This document shows, in pieces, positions 1-9,365 of a DNA stretch of 39,197 nt. Where the stretch lies: contig JAJZYZ010000021.1 of NCBI GenBank assembly GCA_021797815.1, positions 1 to 39,197 on the forward strand, written 5' to 3'. The DNA comes from Bacillota bacterium. Its GTDB lineage: Bacteria; Bacillota; Sulfobacillia; Sulfobacillales; JAIMBI01. Below the pieces are notes generated by a model that made no database searches, was not told the DNA's origin, and saw only the letters and a program-made list of their open reading frames with translations. The translations under genes were made by a program, and so were the position numbers. Position 1 is the stretch's first letter. Each line of letters starts with the position of its first letter.

Positions 1-1059
1 GACGGCGGCCTCGTAATCCCGTTGCCCGGCCCCGGTGCTGCCGTCAAGGCCCGGGCTTAGGGCGGTGTGGCCTCGCCCCCGTCTCCCCTCAGCATTTTTC
101 GGAACAGAAGATCTGGGTGGACCGGCAAGAGGCAGATCAGCCCTCCGCCTTCGTATGGACATGGCGCAGGTAGAGCAACTCCTTTGGGGTAGACCGGTGT
201 CAGGACCCAATGTACGTCTGGCAGTAGCTGTTCCTCTGGGGACTCGTGCTCCCGACCGTACAGCAGCCGGGCCAAGGGGCCCCGGTCCGCCTAAACCGTA
301 TGGGTGCTCCTGCGGCCCGAGTGATGGAGTACGCCGGCGGATCCGGGCTGTCGTACGACCCCTCGGAGTCCCGCCGCCAGGTCGAGGTCCCGTGTCATCT
401 GCGGCCCCAGGCTCCGGCCGACGGGCGGCCGGCAACCAGGTCCTCGAAGATTGTGAGGTAGAACCTGCCTTCACTGGACCCGAGTCAAGGAACTGGCCCG
501 GCGCTGTGACCAGTTCTCTTCTACCGCGACCGGACGGGCACAGGGCGGCAGTCCCGCTTTCCACTTATGGTTCGCGCAACGCGACGAGGACGTCGGGATA
601 GTGGGTTCCGGAGAGCCGTGGGGCCCCGGGCGGAAGAGAAGAGCCTCACATGCTGCTCGGCGATGAGCCTGCCCCCGTTTGGCTGCTGACCGGCGGACGC
701 CCTCGCGTGCGATAGAGTCATTGCCCATCCCGTCAGCGCGGGATCGCAGGCTGCGCCGGTTCGGAAGCCAGCGGGCCACATAGGCCTGCATGCGGTCCGC
801 GAACCGACGCGTGGATAGCGGGCCCGGCCATGGCCTACTCTCCAGCAGACCAACCGGCCCGTCGGTCCCTCCGTCCTGGCGCCGTGCTCCGCGTCAGGAC
901 TTGGACCAAGCGTCGGCCAACCCCCGACGTTCGCCCTCACGCGGTGGCGATGCTGTCCGCGACGGACGTGTCACAGGCCTCGCGCACCTTATGCGGAACC
1001 TCGCCCCTCTTAGCGGCGTTCAACCCATCGAGGGGTAGCCCCGGGGGATTTCGATAGCC
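1..1059. other. gene-poor stretch, nothing recognised
   Basis: Open frames exist on both strands, but they overlap each other, are rich in Arg/Pro/Gly/Ala, and show no recognisable domain, signal peptide or good ribosome binding site. They look like chance frames in high-G+C DNA. No RNA gene, long repeat or insertion-sequence end was seen. A decayed gene cannot be excluded. Confidence 0.5.
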
Positions 1060-1716
1060 GTGAGGTTCTCAACGTTACCATTCCTGGTCATGATAGTGGC
1101 ATGCTTGGCCGCTTGTGGACCAGCAATAAAGACCGGGGCGCCGCCTTCGAAAACGGCGCACCGCTATCAGAAGGCGTCTCCGAAGAAGGTTTCCAGGTCG
1201 CCCTCGCCGGTGGCGTCAAGCTCGACGCCCCCATCCAGCGTTCCCTCGGCCGACGTCATGGCCTGCTCGACCAGCCACCTCCAGATAACCGTCGGAGCGA
1301 CGTTTGCGGCCGCAGGGAATGTTGGCGGTTACATTAACTTCACCAATGAAGGCGCCGAGCCTTGCACCCTGTCCGGTTGGCCGGTGGTTCTTGGAGTGGA
1401 CACATCCGGTCGCGTGCGAGCTACGGATAGTCGGACTACCATGTTTGGGCCATACGAAGTGTCCGGCGTCCCCACCGTGGTATTGGCCAGGGGCCAAATC
1501 GGCCAGGCGGTATTTGCCGGCAGCGATGTCGCTCCGACCGCATCACCCTGTCCACCCTCGTTTCGGTCGCTAACCATCTACCCACCGGGCATGGATGAAG
1601 GCGCGACTGTTTCGGCTTGGCTTCCCAATGTCGACGCGTTCCTGGCCGCGTGTGCAGGCATTGAGGTGTCCGAAGTGGTCGCCTATGCGCAGTTGCCCCA
1701 CCCGTCTGGTAGTTGA
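1060..1716 (+). CDS. secreted lipoprotein with DUF4232-like domain
   Basis: Predicted lipoprotein of 218 aa. It starts at GTG 1060, with a G-rich ribosome binding site at about 1043-1049. The N-terminus is a short hydrophobic signal ending in a lipobox (LAAC, Cys19), so the mature protein should be lipid-anchored on the outer face of the membrane. A Ser/Pro/Lys-rich linker follows (about residues 25-65), then a globular domain. That domain has the spacing typical of DUF4232: Cys, 'NEG', 'C-T-L-S-G-W-P', and two further cysteines near the end that could form disulfides. The family has no assigned biochemical function. The gene stands alone, with gene-poor DNA on both sides. Alternative: another extracellular beta-sandwich lipoprotein. 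Confidence 0.8.
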   Translation: MRFSTLPFLVMIVACLAACGPAIKTGAPPSKTAHRYQKASPKKVSRSPSPVASSSTPPSSVPSADVMACSTSHLQITVGATFAAAGNVGGYINFTNEGAEPCTLSGWPVVLGVDTSGRVRATDSRTTMFGPYEVSGVPTVVLARGQIGQAVFAGSDVAPTASPCPPSFRSLTIYPPGMDEGATVSAWLPNVDAFLAACAGIEVSEVVAYAQLPHPSGS

Positions 1717-2319
1717 GTGCCGGGTATCGTTTCACAACCCGTCCCCCGCATCTCGATCGAACGTGCACCGAGAATTGCTGGTGGAAGTGGCAGCTGACGG
1801 GTGGGTCTCATGACGCCGGTCGGGCAGCGTCAAACGCCCGCGGGCACGGAACCTCTCAGTACGGCACCCATCCTCAGCACGAGACTAGTTGAGCAACTCT
1901 GCTAGCAGGTTTCGTCCACCGCCTCTCGCCTTCTCTGTGTGCCCGACCGTTTTCGTGACCGCGGCGTGCAACGGCTGAAGCGCGCGGAGGGGACTTGGAT
2001 TCCCCCCGCCCGCCCCCGCGCCGCGGCAGCCCATGTCGTGTTGGCTGTCTTACCCCGTTCTCCGACCAGACGTTGGGCGCGGAGCCACGTGCCCGTATCG
2101 TCTGACGGCGTCCTACGCCCTTTCGGGTATCGCAACGGTTGGGGCGTCCGCCGATGAGTTGGACTTCTCCCGTTCGTCATGCTCCTAGACAGGGAGGCGG
2201 CGATTCTGCGGCAGGGCCGCTCAGTCGCGACTCGTTGCGCTGCGCACCGAGGGCCTTAACATGTAGGGACCCATGTCTCGAGGCATGGCCACAAACGTTG
2301 GACGCAGGGGAGCAGGAGA
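1717..2319. other. intergenic, nothing recognised
   Basis: About 600 bp between the lipoprotein and the SRPBCC gene. Short frames on both strands lack ribosome binding sites and recognisable motifs. The only clear element is the ribosome binding site of the next gene at about 2305-2318. Confidence 0.5.
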
Positions 2320-2838
2320 GTGACATCGGAAGGGCGTGCGCCCGCAGTCATCAGACTGCCGAACGATCGTGAGATTGTGGTGACGCGGGCATTCGAGGGC
2401 CCGATCGCCGTGGTGTTCGAGGTCCTCACGACTCGCGACCGAGCCGAAATGGCGGTGTCGGAAGGCGAGGAGTTGACCGTGTACATCAACCAGCTGTGGG
2501 TCGGCGGATCCTGGCACCACGTCTTTGCGGGTACTGGAGGCACGGAGACGTCGTTTCACGGCACCTTCTTGGAGGTGGAGCGCCCTAGCCGTGTCGTGGC
2601 CACCTGGCTCGTTGACGACTGGCCCGATTCCCCGGCCATCGAGTCGATGGACCTCCAGGAGGCGGACGGCCTGACGACCCTGACCTACAGGTTAGCCTTC
2701 CGCGGCCAGGCGGCCCGTGACGCCGTCCCCGAGGAAGTGTCGTCCCAGATGATGGGCGCTGGTATTGCGCGGAACCTCGATAACGTGGCCGGCCTCTTGC
2801 GGTCCCGGCTTATCCCACCGGGCACCGACTCGCGGTGA
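2320..2838 (+). CDS. SRPBCC / AHSA1-like domain protein
   Basis: A 172-aa cytoplasmic protein starting at GTG 2320, behind a purine-rich ribosome binding site (AGGGGAGCAGGAG). The order of elements fits the SRPBCC helix-grip fold of the AHSA1 (activator of Hsp90 ATPase homologue) type: an N-terminal strand 'IVVTRAFEGPIAVVFEVLT', a central 'W-VGGSWHHVF' strand, 'FHGTFLEVERPSRVVATW' and a C-terminal amphipathic helix with 'GIARNLDNVAGLLRSRL'. These proteins bind hydrophobic ligands or act as partners of regulators. No ArsR-type regulator lies beside this one, so the ligand is unknown. Length is normal for the family. It appears monocistronic. Confidence 0.88.
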   Translation: MTSEGRAPAVIRLPNDREIVVTRAFEGPIAVVFEVLTTRDRAEMAVSEGEELTVYINQLWVGGSWHHVFAGTGGTETSFHGTFLEVERPSRVVATWLVDDWPDSPAIESMDLQEADGLTTLTYRLAFRGQAARDAVPEEVSSQMMGAGIARNLDNVAGLLRSRLIPPGTDSR

Positions 2839-3648
2839 CCGTCGGGCCGGGTGGCAGTGGTGTCCCGCTAGTCGTGCAGTGATGGTTCGGGGCTCGGGCG
2901 CGCCGTCCGCCGGGGCCCGTGGGCCGGAACGGGCCCATGGCCCACCGTCGAATCCGGACGCGCTAACGCCTGAAGCAGCCGCCTCATCTCGCGTCCGCCC
3001 GGCTCCTCGGCCGCCGGATGGCGGAAAGCTCCGCGCCCCGTTTGTGGGCGTCCACAACAAAGCGACCGGCGCGAGCTGCTGCCGATCGTATCACCGACCC
3101 GCCGGCGTGTGCGAGGCGTGCGCGTCCAGAGGATGGGCCTCGGCGTGCACCGGCCGCGTCCCAGATAGGAGAACCCCGTCGCCGGACGCGACGGTGCCGA
3201 AAACCTTTCGACCGGCACGCGCGGGCGCTCAGCGTCAGAACGGAGCCCAGTCGGATTTGACGTCTGGTCCAGCACTCTCGTCATCCCCGTAGAGGCGCCT
3301 ACCCGTCCACTCCGGGCCAAAACGGTGCCATGCCCGTTTTCGCGCACGCGGGCTCCGCTCCTCACCTCCACCTATGATTCCCTTGTGAACCGCCTCTCCT
3401 GGTGCAGGTTGGTGAGCAGCGAGCAATCGCTCTAGGACGGCAGGGGTGCCCGTCAGATGGGTTGGCGCGCCCTTCCGGATCGTCCAGCAGTCGTCCCTTC
3501 GCACACCCATGACCGCCTGAGCCGCCGTCTCGCCTCTATCGGACTACAACCCGTGCGGGACGGAAGGCGGCCGCGGGCGTGGCTTGTTCTTGCCACCTCC
3601 GCGGCCGCACCTCGGCCGTACCCGCGACCGCCCCACGATTCTCTCCGT
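2839..3648. other. intergenic, nothing recognised
   Basis: About 800 bp between the SRPBCC gene and the convergent secreted-protein gene. Minus-strand frames, such as the one around 3235-3510, have no recognisable domain and no credible ribosome binding site. A degraded gene is possible but cannot be shown. Confidence 0.45.
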
Positions 3649-5415
3649 TTACGGAGTCGGTGCGCTCCACACGTAGGTCGCCCAGTTGCTCGCAGGGGCG
3701 CCGACGGGCGAGGCGACGTACTCCGTGGCCATGTACACGCGGCCGCGGAAGGCCTGCGCCATGGAGTAGTCTCCGTAGCGGCAGGCATCATACTGGAAGC
3801 AGGTGAAGTCCACTAGCGGTGCCGCGCCGGCTGCGGCGATGTGCACCGGCCCGATGGCGCCGCGGACACCGGAGAACGTCATGTAAGCCGCGCTCGGGTA
3901 CTGACTGGGTCCCGATATGGCCATCGTTAGATATCCCTGACCGAGGCCGTTGACGCCGATGGCGGGGTAAAGCAGGTTCTGGGCGGTTCCGACGTAGCCC
4001 TGGCCCGCCATCTTCACACTGACGCTATTGCGCGTCGCGCTGGGCCGCATCGCGAACCAGGCGACGCCGGACAGGCTCAAATTCGGTCCGGTGCTCGTGC
4101 TCAGCTCCGCGTAGAGATTGCCACCCGCGTAGGTGACTTCCTGCACCGCATTGAAGTCCGTTTGCAGCGGGAGCCCCGGTGCCGGTTGTACCGCGTTCGG
4201 CGGCTCCGTGTAGGACTCGGAGTTAACGGTGGTCTGTACCAGCGTCGGGACGCCGTTGGAGTTGAGCACGTTTGTGTTCAACAGCGCGAACACCTCAAGA
4301 CCCGTACCCACGACTGCGCCCGAAATGTTCGCCTCCGTCGCGTTCGCATTCGACTCAACGAAGTACTCGACATTGGGCGGACCCCCACTCCCCACGGCCG
4401 TCGACGGAGACAGGTGGTAGGAGGCAAACGGGTCGAGGTTTGTGGACATTTGATAGGTGACCACGTTCGGCGCACTCGCGGTAGCACTTTCGGCCGCCGC
4501 CACCAGCTGGCTCTTGGACAATGCGTAGATAACCGCGCCGTTGTAGCTCGTCCCTGTGACCGAATACTGATTGGTCGCGATGTAGAAGCCGTTCGCGTTG
4601 GCGCCCACCTGATCGAAGTCGCCGAAGCAGGGGCAGCCCCCGGCCGTGTTACTGGCATCGGTGGTATTGATGGCGAAGACCGTGTACCGGCCCAGAACCG
4701 CCGTCGAATCGCTCACCGCAATGTACTGCATGCTCTGAACGGTACCGGCCGTGGTGACGACGTCGAAGGTGAACGCGGTCAGGAACCAGTGACCGGTGGC
4801 GGCATCGTAGTACGCACGGGGGTCCGTCAGGAATGCCGTGGCCGGGAGCCCGAACACCTGGTTAGCTGGAATGGCCGGCGCCAGAGCCCGTCCGGTCGGG
4901 GTATAGACGGCCAAGGCCGCGTTGACGAACTCGACGACGGCGGCCGGCGTTCCGGCTCCGTTCACAGGACCCACGGCCAGCCCCTGGTCCGGCGGACTCA
5001 CGACCCCGATCTGAGGACTGAGGGCAGGCTCACTCGCCGCCGTGATCCCGGTGAACCCAAACTCCCCGCCCACGTTCGTGTTGGTGACGGAAGTGAGCGC
5101 CGTCGTGGATTGCTGCGATACTCCCGCAGGGGCTCGGCCGGTCTTCGGCGGGGTGCCCAGCGGCACGGACCGCGTGCCGGAAGGGGCGACGCCCGGAGCG
5201 GCGGCCGGCTGCGACGGAAGGTTCGCGAGATTGGTGCGGCCGACTATCTGCAGGGACGACGTCGACACGGAAGCGCTCGCCACGGCCGGCGCCGCCCCAC
5301 TGACAGGCACAGGCGCCGCGGCGGCCGGTACGCTGCTCGCAACCACCATCCCTAGCCCCACGAAGCTTGACAGCAGCCAGGGTTTGATCGCGAAGCGAGG
5401 GACCCATCGACTCAT
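3649..5415 (-). CDS. large secreted protein of unknown function
   Basis: A 588-aa exported protein. I place the start at ATG 5415 because AAGGAG lies nine bases upstream (5425-5430) and a signal peptide then begins cleanly. The frame stays open 84 bases further upstream without a better site. The signal peptide has a basic start (R-W-V-P-R-F), a hydrophobic core, and a 'VPAAAAP' cleavage region near residues 27-33. An Ala/Pro/Ser/Thr-rich linker follows. The mature part has many aromatic-flanked turns and repeats of the type 'D-P-R-A-Y-Y-D-A', 'GDFDQVGANANGFYI' and 'YGDYSMAQAFRGRVYMATEY'. This is consistent with a beta-propeller-like extracellular domain, but I do not recognise a named family. 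It could be a surface or extracellular structural protein, or an inactive relative of a glycan-active enzyme. Confidence 0.85.
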   Translation of the reverse strand: MSRWVPRFAIKPWLLSSFVGLGMVVASSVPAAAAPVPVSGAAPAVASASVSTSSLQIVGRTNLANLPSQPAAAPGVAPSGTRSVPLGTPPKTGRAPAGVSQQSTTALTSVTNTNVGGEFGFTGITAASEPALSPQIGVVSPPDQGLAVGPVNGAGTPAAVVEFVNAALAVYTPTGRALAPAIPANQVFGLPATAFLTDPRAYYDAATGHWFLTAFTFDVVTTAGTVQSMQYIAVSDSTAVLGRYTVFAINTTDASNTAGGCPCFGDFDQVGANANGFYIATNQYSVTGTSYNGAVIYALSKSQLVAAAESATASAPNVVTYQMSTNLDPFASYHLSPSTAVGSGGPPNVEYFVESNANATEANISGAVVGTGLEVFALLNTNVLNSNGVPTLVQTTVNSESYTEPPNAVQPAPGLPLQTDFNAVQEVTYAGGNLYAELSTSTGPNLSLSGVAWFAMRPSATRNSVSVKMAGQGYVGTAQNLLYPAIGVNGLGQGYLTMAISGPSQYPSAAYMTFSGVRGAIGPVHIAAAGAAPLVDFTCFQYDACRYGDYSMAQAFRGRVYMATEYVASPVGAPASNWATYVWSAPTP

Positions 5416-6068
5416 AGTGCGTTGCTCCTTATCGTGATTTATCGCGAACATGAATTCTGGGGCTGGACAGGGACCGCTAGACAGTGGAGACCAGCCCAAA
5501 GCTCCGAGCCGGGCTGCCTCGCTGGTTACGGGGCCGGCGCCTGGGCATACACGGTCACCTGATGCGTGTGGTAAGGGTCGAAAGATCCTCTCCTGTCGGA
5601 TGACGGCATTCTATGAATCGCTTGTGGACTCCTGCACGACAGAATGGTTGCGGAAGGAAAATTTTATGGTCGTTGATTCTGGCTGGGATGAAAAGTCTGG
5701 CGGTGGCCGACTGTGTGAGTGGGCCGACCGGAATTGACCTTATTGGCACGACTGGACGACCTTTTTTGTGCACGGGAAGGAGGCTGCGTTGGCCATCGCA
5801 TCGGAGCGCGAGTGACGTCGGCTGGGCGCCGGAACGCTTCTCGCTTCGCTAAACCGAGGGGCGCCAGGCGGCAGGCTCTCCGCGGATGGCGTCCCCTTCT
5901 CCAAAGAAGGCCCGCCCAGGACGGGTCCGTGCGAGGGGATGGCTCCCGATGGCCCGCCCCGGCCTGTCAGGGCACGGCTTCCACCCCACCCTCGCCCTTG
6001 TCTAACGATCGCGCGCGGTCTTTCACCGCCTCCCCTCGTGTCCCGGCGGGGTCATAACCCCTTGGTGC
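5416..6068. other. intergenic, upstream of secreted protein
   Basis: About 650 bp. The lowest part must hold the promoter of the 588-aa secreted protein, but no convincing -35/-10 pair could be picked. The stretch around 5600-5780 is locally more A/T-rich than its surroundings. Plus-strand frames here have no recognisable product. Confidence 0.4.
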
Positions 6069-7331
6069 TCAGGGGAGTTGTCCGGACGATGCAGCGGAAA
6101 TGGGCGTCCAGGACGAGCCGCCATTTCCACTCTCCCACAGGACGCCACCGTGGCCGGGACTGCACGAGGCGTAAGCCAGCGAGCCACCGACCAGCGTGAT
6201 GGCGGTTACCGCATCCAGTGGGAGATTCGTCAAGACTTTGGTCCAGGACCGGCCTCCATCGGTCGTCCGGTACAGTGCACTGGTCGCCACCCCTGTGTTC
6301 TCCCCGTTCAGGATCTTCGAGACGGCAAGGCCGTCGGATACACCGGAAAACGCCCACAAGGACCCCCCCGCCATCTCCCACGACAGAGCGGCGCCTTCGG
6401 TCCAGGCGGCACCCCCGTCGTGAGTCTGGTCAATGACGTAGAGGCCGGGGCCTATCTTCACCGGGACGACGCCGTACGCCGCCGAGCTGAAGACCGGCGG
6501 CAACACCCATTGAGGGGCGTTGGCCCCACGCCCGGGCAACGCGACTGGAAGCCAGGTAGCGCCTTTATCGGTCGTGCGGTACAGCATGCCGCCCCCCGAC
6601 ACCGGGCCCACATATCCACCGGAGATCCAGCCGTCCGAGGGCGTAGCCCAGACCATTCCGCTCTTGTCCCCGAAGAACGGAATATGGTGGGCCGCGGGCG
6701 GTGGCAGATGGCCCGCCGTCACCATGGCGGGGGAAATGCTTGACCGAAGGGTGTGCCAGTGCTCACCGCCGTCGCCTGTCGCCTGGATGACCATGGTCTC
6801 GCTCCCCATCGTCCCCACCATGCCCACAGCCACATACCCGACCTTGGCCGAGAAGAAGTGCGGCCAGGCGAGGCCGTCGATGCTCCCGGGCACCGCCATC
6901 CGCCGCCAAGTCTTGCCGTGGTCAACCGTAAGGTAGAGGGGCGCCGGAGTGTTGGCTGTATCGGCCGCCACGCCCACCCACGCCGTCGTGGCATCTACGG
7001 CGTCGAGGACCAGGGTGGAGCCGGACGGCAGACGCGATGGCGTGACGGCAGTCCATGAACGCCAGCCGGTATCTGTCCAGAACACCTGGCTTTGTGACGC
7101 TCCCCATCCTGTGTTCCCGGTGACCATGCTGAGAGTGGTGAGAGCGGGCAGTTCCATACGGGCAGGAACGCGCGCGGCGGGCACGGTTGTAAACCATGCC
7201 GTTCCGGGTCTTGGCACGCCTTTGGGCCGCCGGGTCATCGCGGTGCCAGCCCGACCCGCCGGACGGGGAGCGCATCCGGCCAGCAGTAGCCCTACGGCGA
7301 GGATTCCCCCCGCCCGCAGAAGCGGTTGCAC
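6069..7331 (-). CDS. lipoprotein with BNR/Asp-box (YCF48-like) repeats
   Basis: A lipoprotein of 420 aa from GTG 7331. An in-frame ATG at 7349 adds six residues but has no ribosome binding site, whereas AGGGGGAG sits just ahead of the GTG. A hydrophobic signal ends in LLAGC (Cys20), so the protein should be lipid-anchored outside the cell. The mature part carries at least six Asp-box-like turns: VDHGKTWRR, GDGGEHWHT, TDKGATWLP, HDGGAAWTE, TDGGRSWTK and GNGGSSWTP. They are spaced as in sialidase-type or YCF48/sortilin-like beta-propellers. The family covers photosystem II assembly factors and many uncharacterised extracellular propellers. No catalytic sialidase residues can be asserted. It lies on the same strand as the 588-aa secreted protein, but 650 bp apart. 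Confidence 0.85.
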   Translation of the reverse strand: MQPLLRAGGILAVGLLLAGCAPRPAGRAGTAMTRRPKGVPRPGTAWFTTVPAARVPARMELPALTTLSMVTGNTGWGASQSQVFWTDTGWRSWTAVTPSRLPSGSTLVLDAVDATTAWVGVAADTANTPAPLYLTVDHGKTWRRMAVPGSIDGLAWPHFFSAKVGYVAVGMVGTMGSETMVIQATGDGGEHWHTLRSSISPAMVTAGHLPPPAAHHIPFFGDKSGMVWATPSDGWISGGYVGPVSGGGMLYRTTDKGATWLPVALPGRGANAPQWVLPPVFSSAAYGVVPVKIGPGLYVIDQTHDGGAAWTEGAALSWEMAGGSLWAFSGVSDGLAVSKILNGENTGVATSALYRTTDGGRSWTKVLTNLPLDAVTAITLVGGSLAYASCSPGHGGVLWESGNGGSSWTPISAASSGQLP

Positions 7332-7673
7332 GAGTCTCCCCCTTGCCATTCATAACGTGCAGTCCAAAGCGCCGGTTTCGACCCGGCATCTCCGGCGGAG
7401 ATGCCGGCTCTTCGCTGGGCTGGCACCGCACGTCCGCGTTCTGTGAGGGTGCACCCTCTCCGGTACAGCGAATCGGGGGTCGAAAAACACTCTGGCCCCG
7501 GCGTCGGGCGCTGACCCGGGGCCCTGGCCGCCGTTTCCGTCCCAGTCTTTATGGTCCCGCTCCCGCCACCGCTCGGCCCGCCGCGGGCTTGGCTTGTGGC
7601 CAACGTATGGTGTAGACGCGCATCGACAGGCTCGGCGCCTGCTACTCGATCCGAAGAGAGGGAGGGGCCCCCC

Positions 7674-7991
7674 GTGACACGGACGGCACGGCGGGTCGCA
7701 TTCGCCGTCGGCGTGGCGGCATTTGGCGCGAGCCTCCTGCTTGCCTGGCTCAATCACCATGCCGCCACCACCGGCTACTGCCCATCCCCCGATGTCGTGC
7801 TGTATCCCGGTTCGCCCGGGCGCGACATCGTGCTCTACTGTCAGCGCGTGGTTGCCGCGTACAGCGTCGGCATGGCCGCGCTGTTTGTAGGCGCGTTCGT
7901 CGCGTGCCCCAGTCTCCTCCTGCCGGTAGCCCCCCGTACGGCCCGGACCGCTGGCGGAGACCGGCCGCCGCGGCATTCACTCGGCCGCTAG
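7674..7991 (+). CDS. small membrane protein, two TM segments
   Basis: A 105-aa protein of unknown function. The frame is open from 7551, but a G-rich ribosome binding site (GAGAGGGAGGGG, about 7656-7667) precedes GTG 7674, and the first hydrophobic segment follows directly. Segment 1 is about residues 6-23 (AFAVGVAAFGASLLLAWL). Segment 2 is about residues 58-83 and ends in a Pro/Leu-rich stretch. The loop between has two cysteines (GYCP and LYCQ) that could pair if extracytoplasmic. It is divergent from the BNR lipoprotein. No family recognised. Confidence 0.6.
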   Translation: MTRTARRVAFAVGVAAFGASLLLAWLNHHAATTGYCPSPDVVLYPGSPGRDIVLYCQRVVAAYSVGMAALFVGAFVACPSLLLPVAPRTARTAGGDRPPRHSLGR

Positions 7992-9365
7992 ACGAGTGCC
8001 CTGGGTGGTGCCGACATCTCCGGTCACGACCGACGGCCGTGACATGCCGGTTGTCCAGCCGACGCTCCTCCGGTGATGAAGCTCAGGTTCCACAACTCGG
8101 CGCCGGCGGCCAAGATCCAGCAACTGATGGCACAAAACCGTGCGATGAGAGCTCCGCTCTCCGATAACGATCGGAAGCGCCCGGTCGAAACACGCGCAGC
8201 GGCGAGACCACGACCAAGGTCATGGCGGGCCCGCCGTGGTGACGATCCGACGGCATTCTTGGCCTGGAGGACAGGAACATCGGGAGGCGCCGGAGGGCAA
8301 AGGACCAGGAACGCCTCCGCACGCCCACGGCACCAGATGCGCTCGGCCGTCCTCGGCCAGACGGTCCCGGTCTGCTTGTGGTCGGCCGGGAGAGCCGCCG
8401 CGCCACGACTGTCACCGATTCCGGCAACGCCAGACCCCGCCGGATGAGAAGAAGATTCGAGGCCATCATGATGGCAGATCCTCTGTCCATCGAAGTCCTG
8501 ACCGCTGCCGCAAGGAGGGACCGTACCTGATGGATGACCGTAGAACGTGCTGCAAGAGGCGGGAGCGCGTCCCTCCGGGACCGGGCCGCCATCCCGCTTG
8601 TGCTCGCCGTGAGGCAGCGAAGGCTGGGCGCAGGCGTAGAAGCGCGCCTAGATCCGACGTCGCGGGACAGGGGCGGGAGGCGTGAGGACGGGCGAGCTGC
8701 CGCAGGGGGGCGGAGACGACCCCGTGACACACGGCGGGGCGGTCGAGAAGCGTCATCGGCGGCCCTCGTGGTGCGCACGTCCCTCGGGATGGCCCTGGCG
8801 TATTCGATCGGTCGACGCGGGACTCCCAGACGGGTTCTTAGCAAGCCGGCCGGGAGCCGTGTCCGCACCGGCGCATCGGAGGGAACGGCGCATAGGTGAC
8901 GGGGCGATTCGCCGTCCCTGCTGCCCGCGGATCCCCGGCCGGTCGCGTCGGCCGCCACCACGGCGAGACCGCGGATCTTGGCGGCGGCCAACTTTAGCTC
9001 CACGGCTGCCGCACCGATCATAGGCAGCGCGGCGGCGACCCGTGCGAACCGGAGAAGGCGGAGGCGGCAACTTCCTATCCAGTCGCGATACGGACGTCTT
9101 TCGGCCGAGCCCATCCCGAAGGGACCGAATGACCGCAAACACGGGATGCACGACGCCTATCTCTCCGGCGAGCGCCGCATCTGGCGTCTCGCATGCGACC
9201 CCTTTCTGCCTGAATCTGGGCTCGATGACGGAGCGGACCTCGGCGGCCGCGGGGGTCAAAGTCGGGTGGGATCCGTGCCGGCCGAAGAGGGAACGCCGAC
9301 GGCTCTCCTGCCCCTCGGACTCAGGATCGCTGGGGAGCCGTTCTCCTTGGGTCGCTTGGGATCAG
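7992..9365. other. long gene-poor stretch
   Basis: Nearly 1.4 kb without an intact recognisable gene. A long minus-strand frame (8083-9138) is compositionally Arg/Ser/Pro-rich and appears non-functional as a whole. Only its first third resembles a known protein (see the separate pyruvate-kinase-like remnant). Confidence 0.5.
8760..9259 (-). pseudogene. possible decayed pyruvate-kinase-like C-terminal region
   Basis: Reading minus from about 9259, one frame gives 'AAAEVRSVIE', then 'ACETPDAALAGEIGV' and 'PVFAVIRSLRDG'. This resembles the pyruvate kinase stretch AEV..V.NA...ETA.G.YPVEAV. After a frame change near 9120-9140, a second frame gives 'IGAAAVELKLAAAKIRGLAVVAADATGR' and then 'LCAVPSDAPVRTRL'. 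That recalls the C-terminal allosteric domain (AA.ELA..., ATRSGRTAR, AVTSD..V.RRL). There is no start and no continuous frame, and the catalytic N-terminal domain is absent. The resemblance is by eye and the identification is tentative. It may instead be chance coding in G+C-rich DNA. Confidence 0.3.

Noticed and set aside
4162-5355. 397-codon plus-strand open frame opposite the secreted protein
   Set aside because: It is the antisense shadow of the 588-aa gene, Arg-rich, with no signals of its own.
8083-9138. 351-codon open frame on the minus strand
   Set aside because: Arg/Pro/Ser-rich, no ribosome binding site, no continuous domain. Only its beginning resembles a known protein, and that resemblance crosses a frame change.
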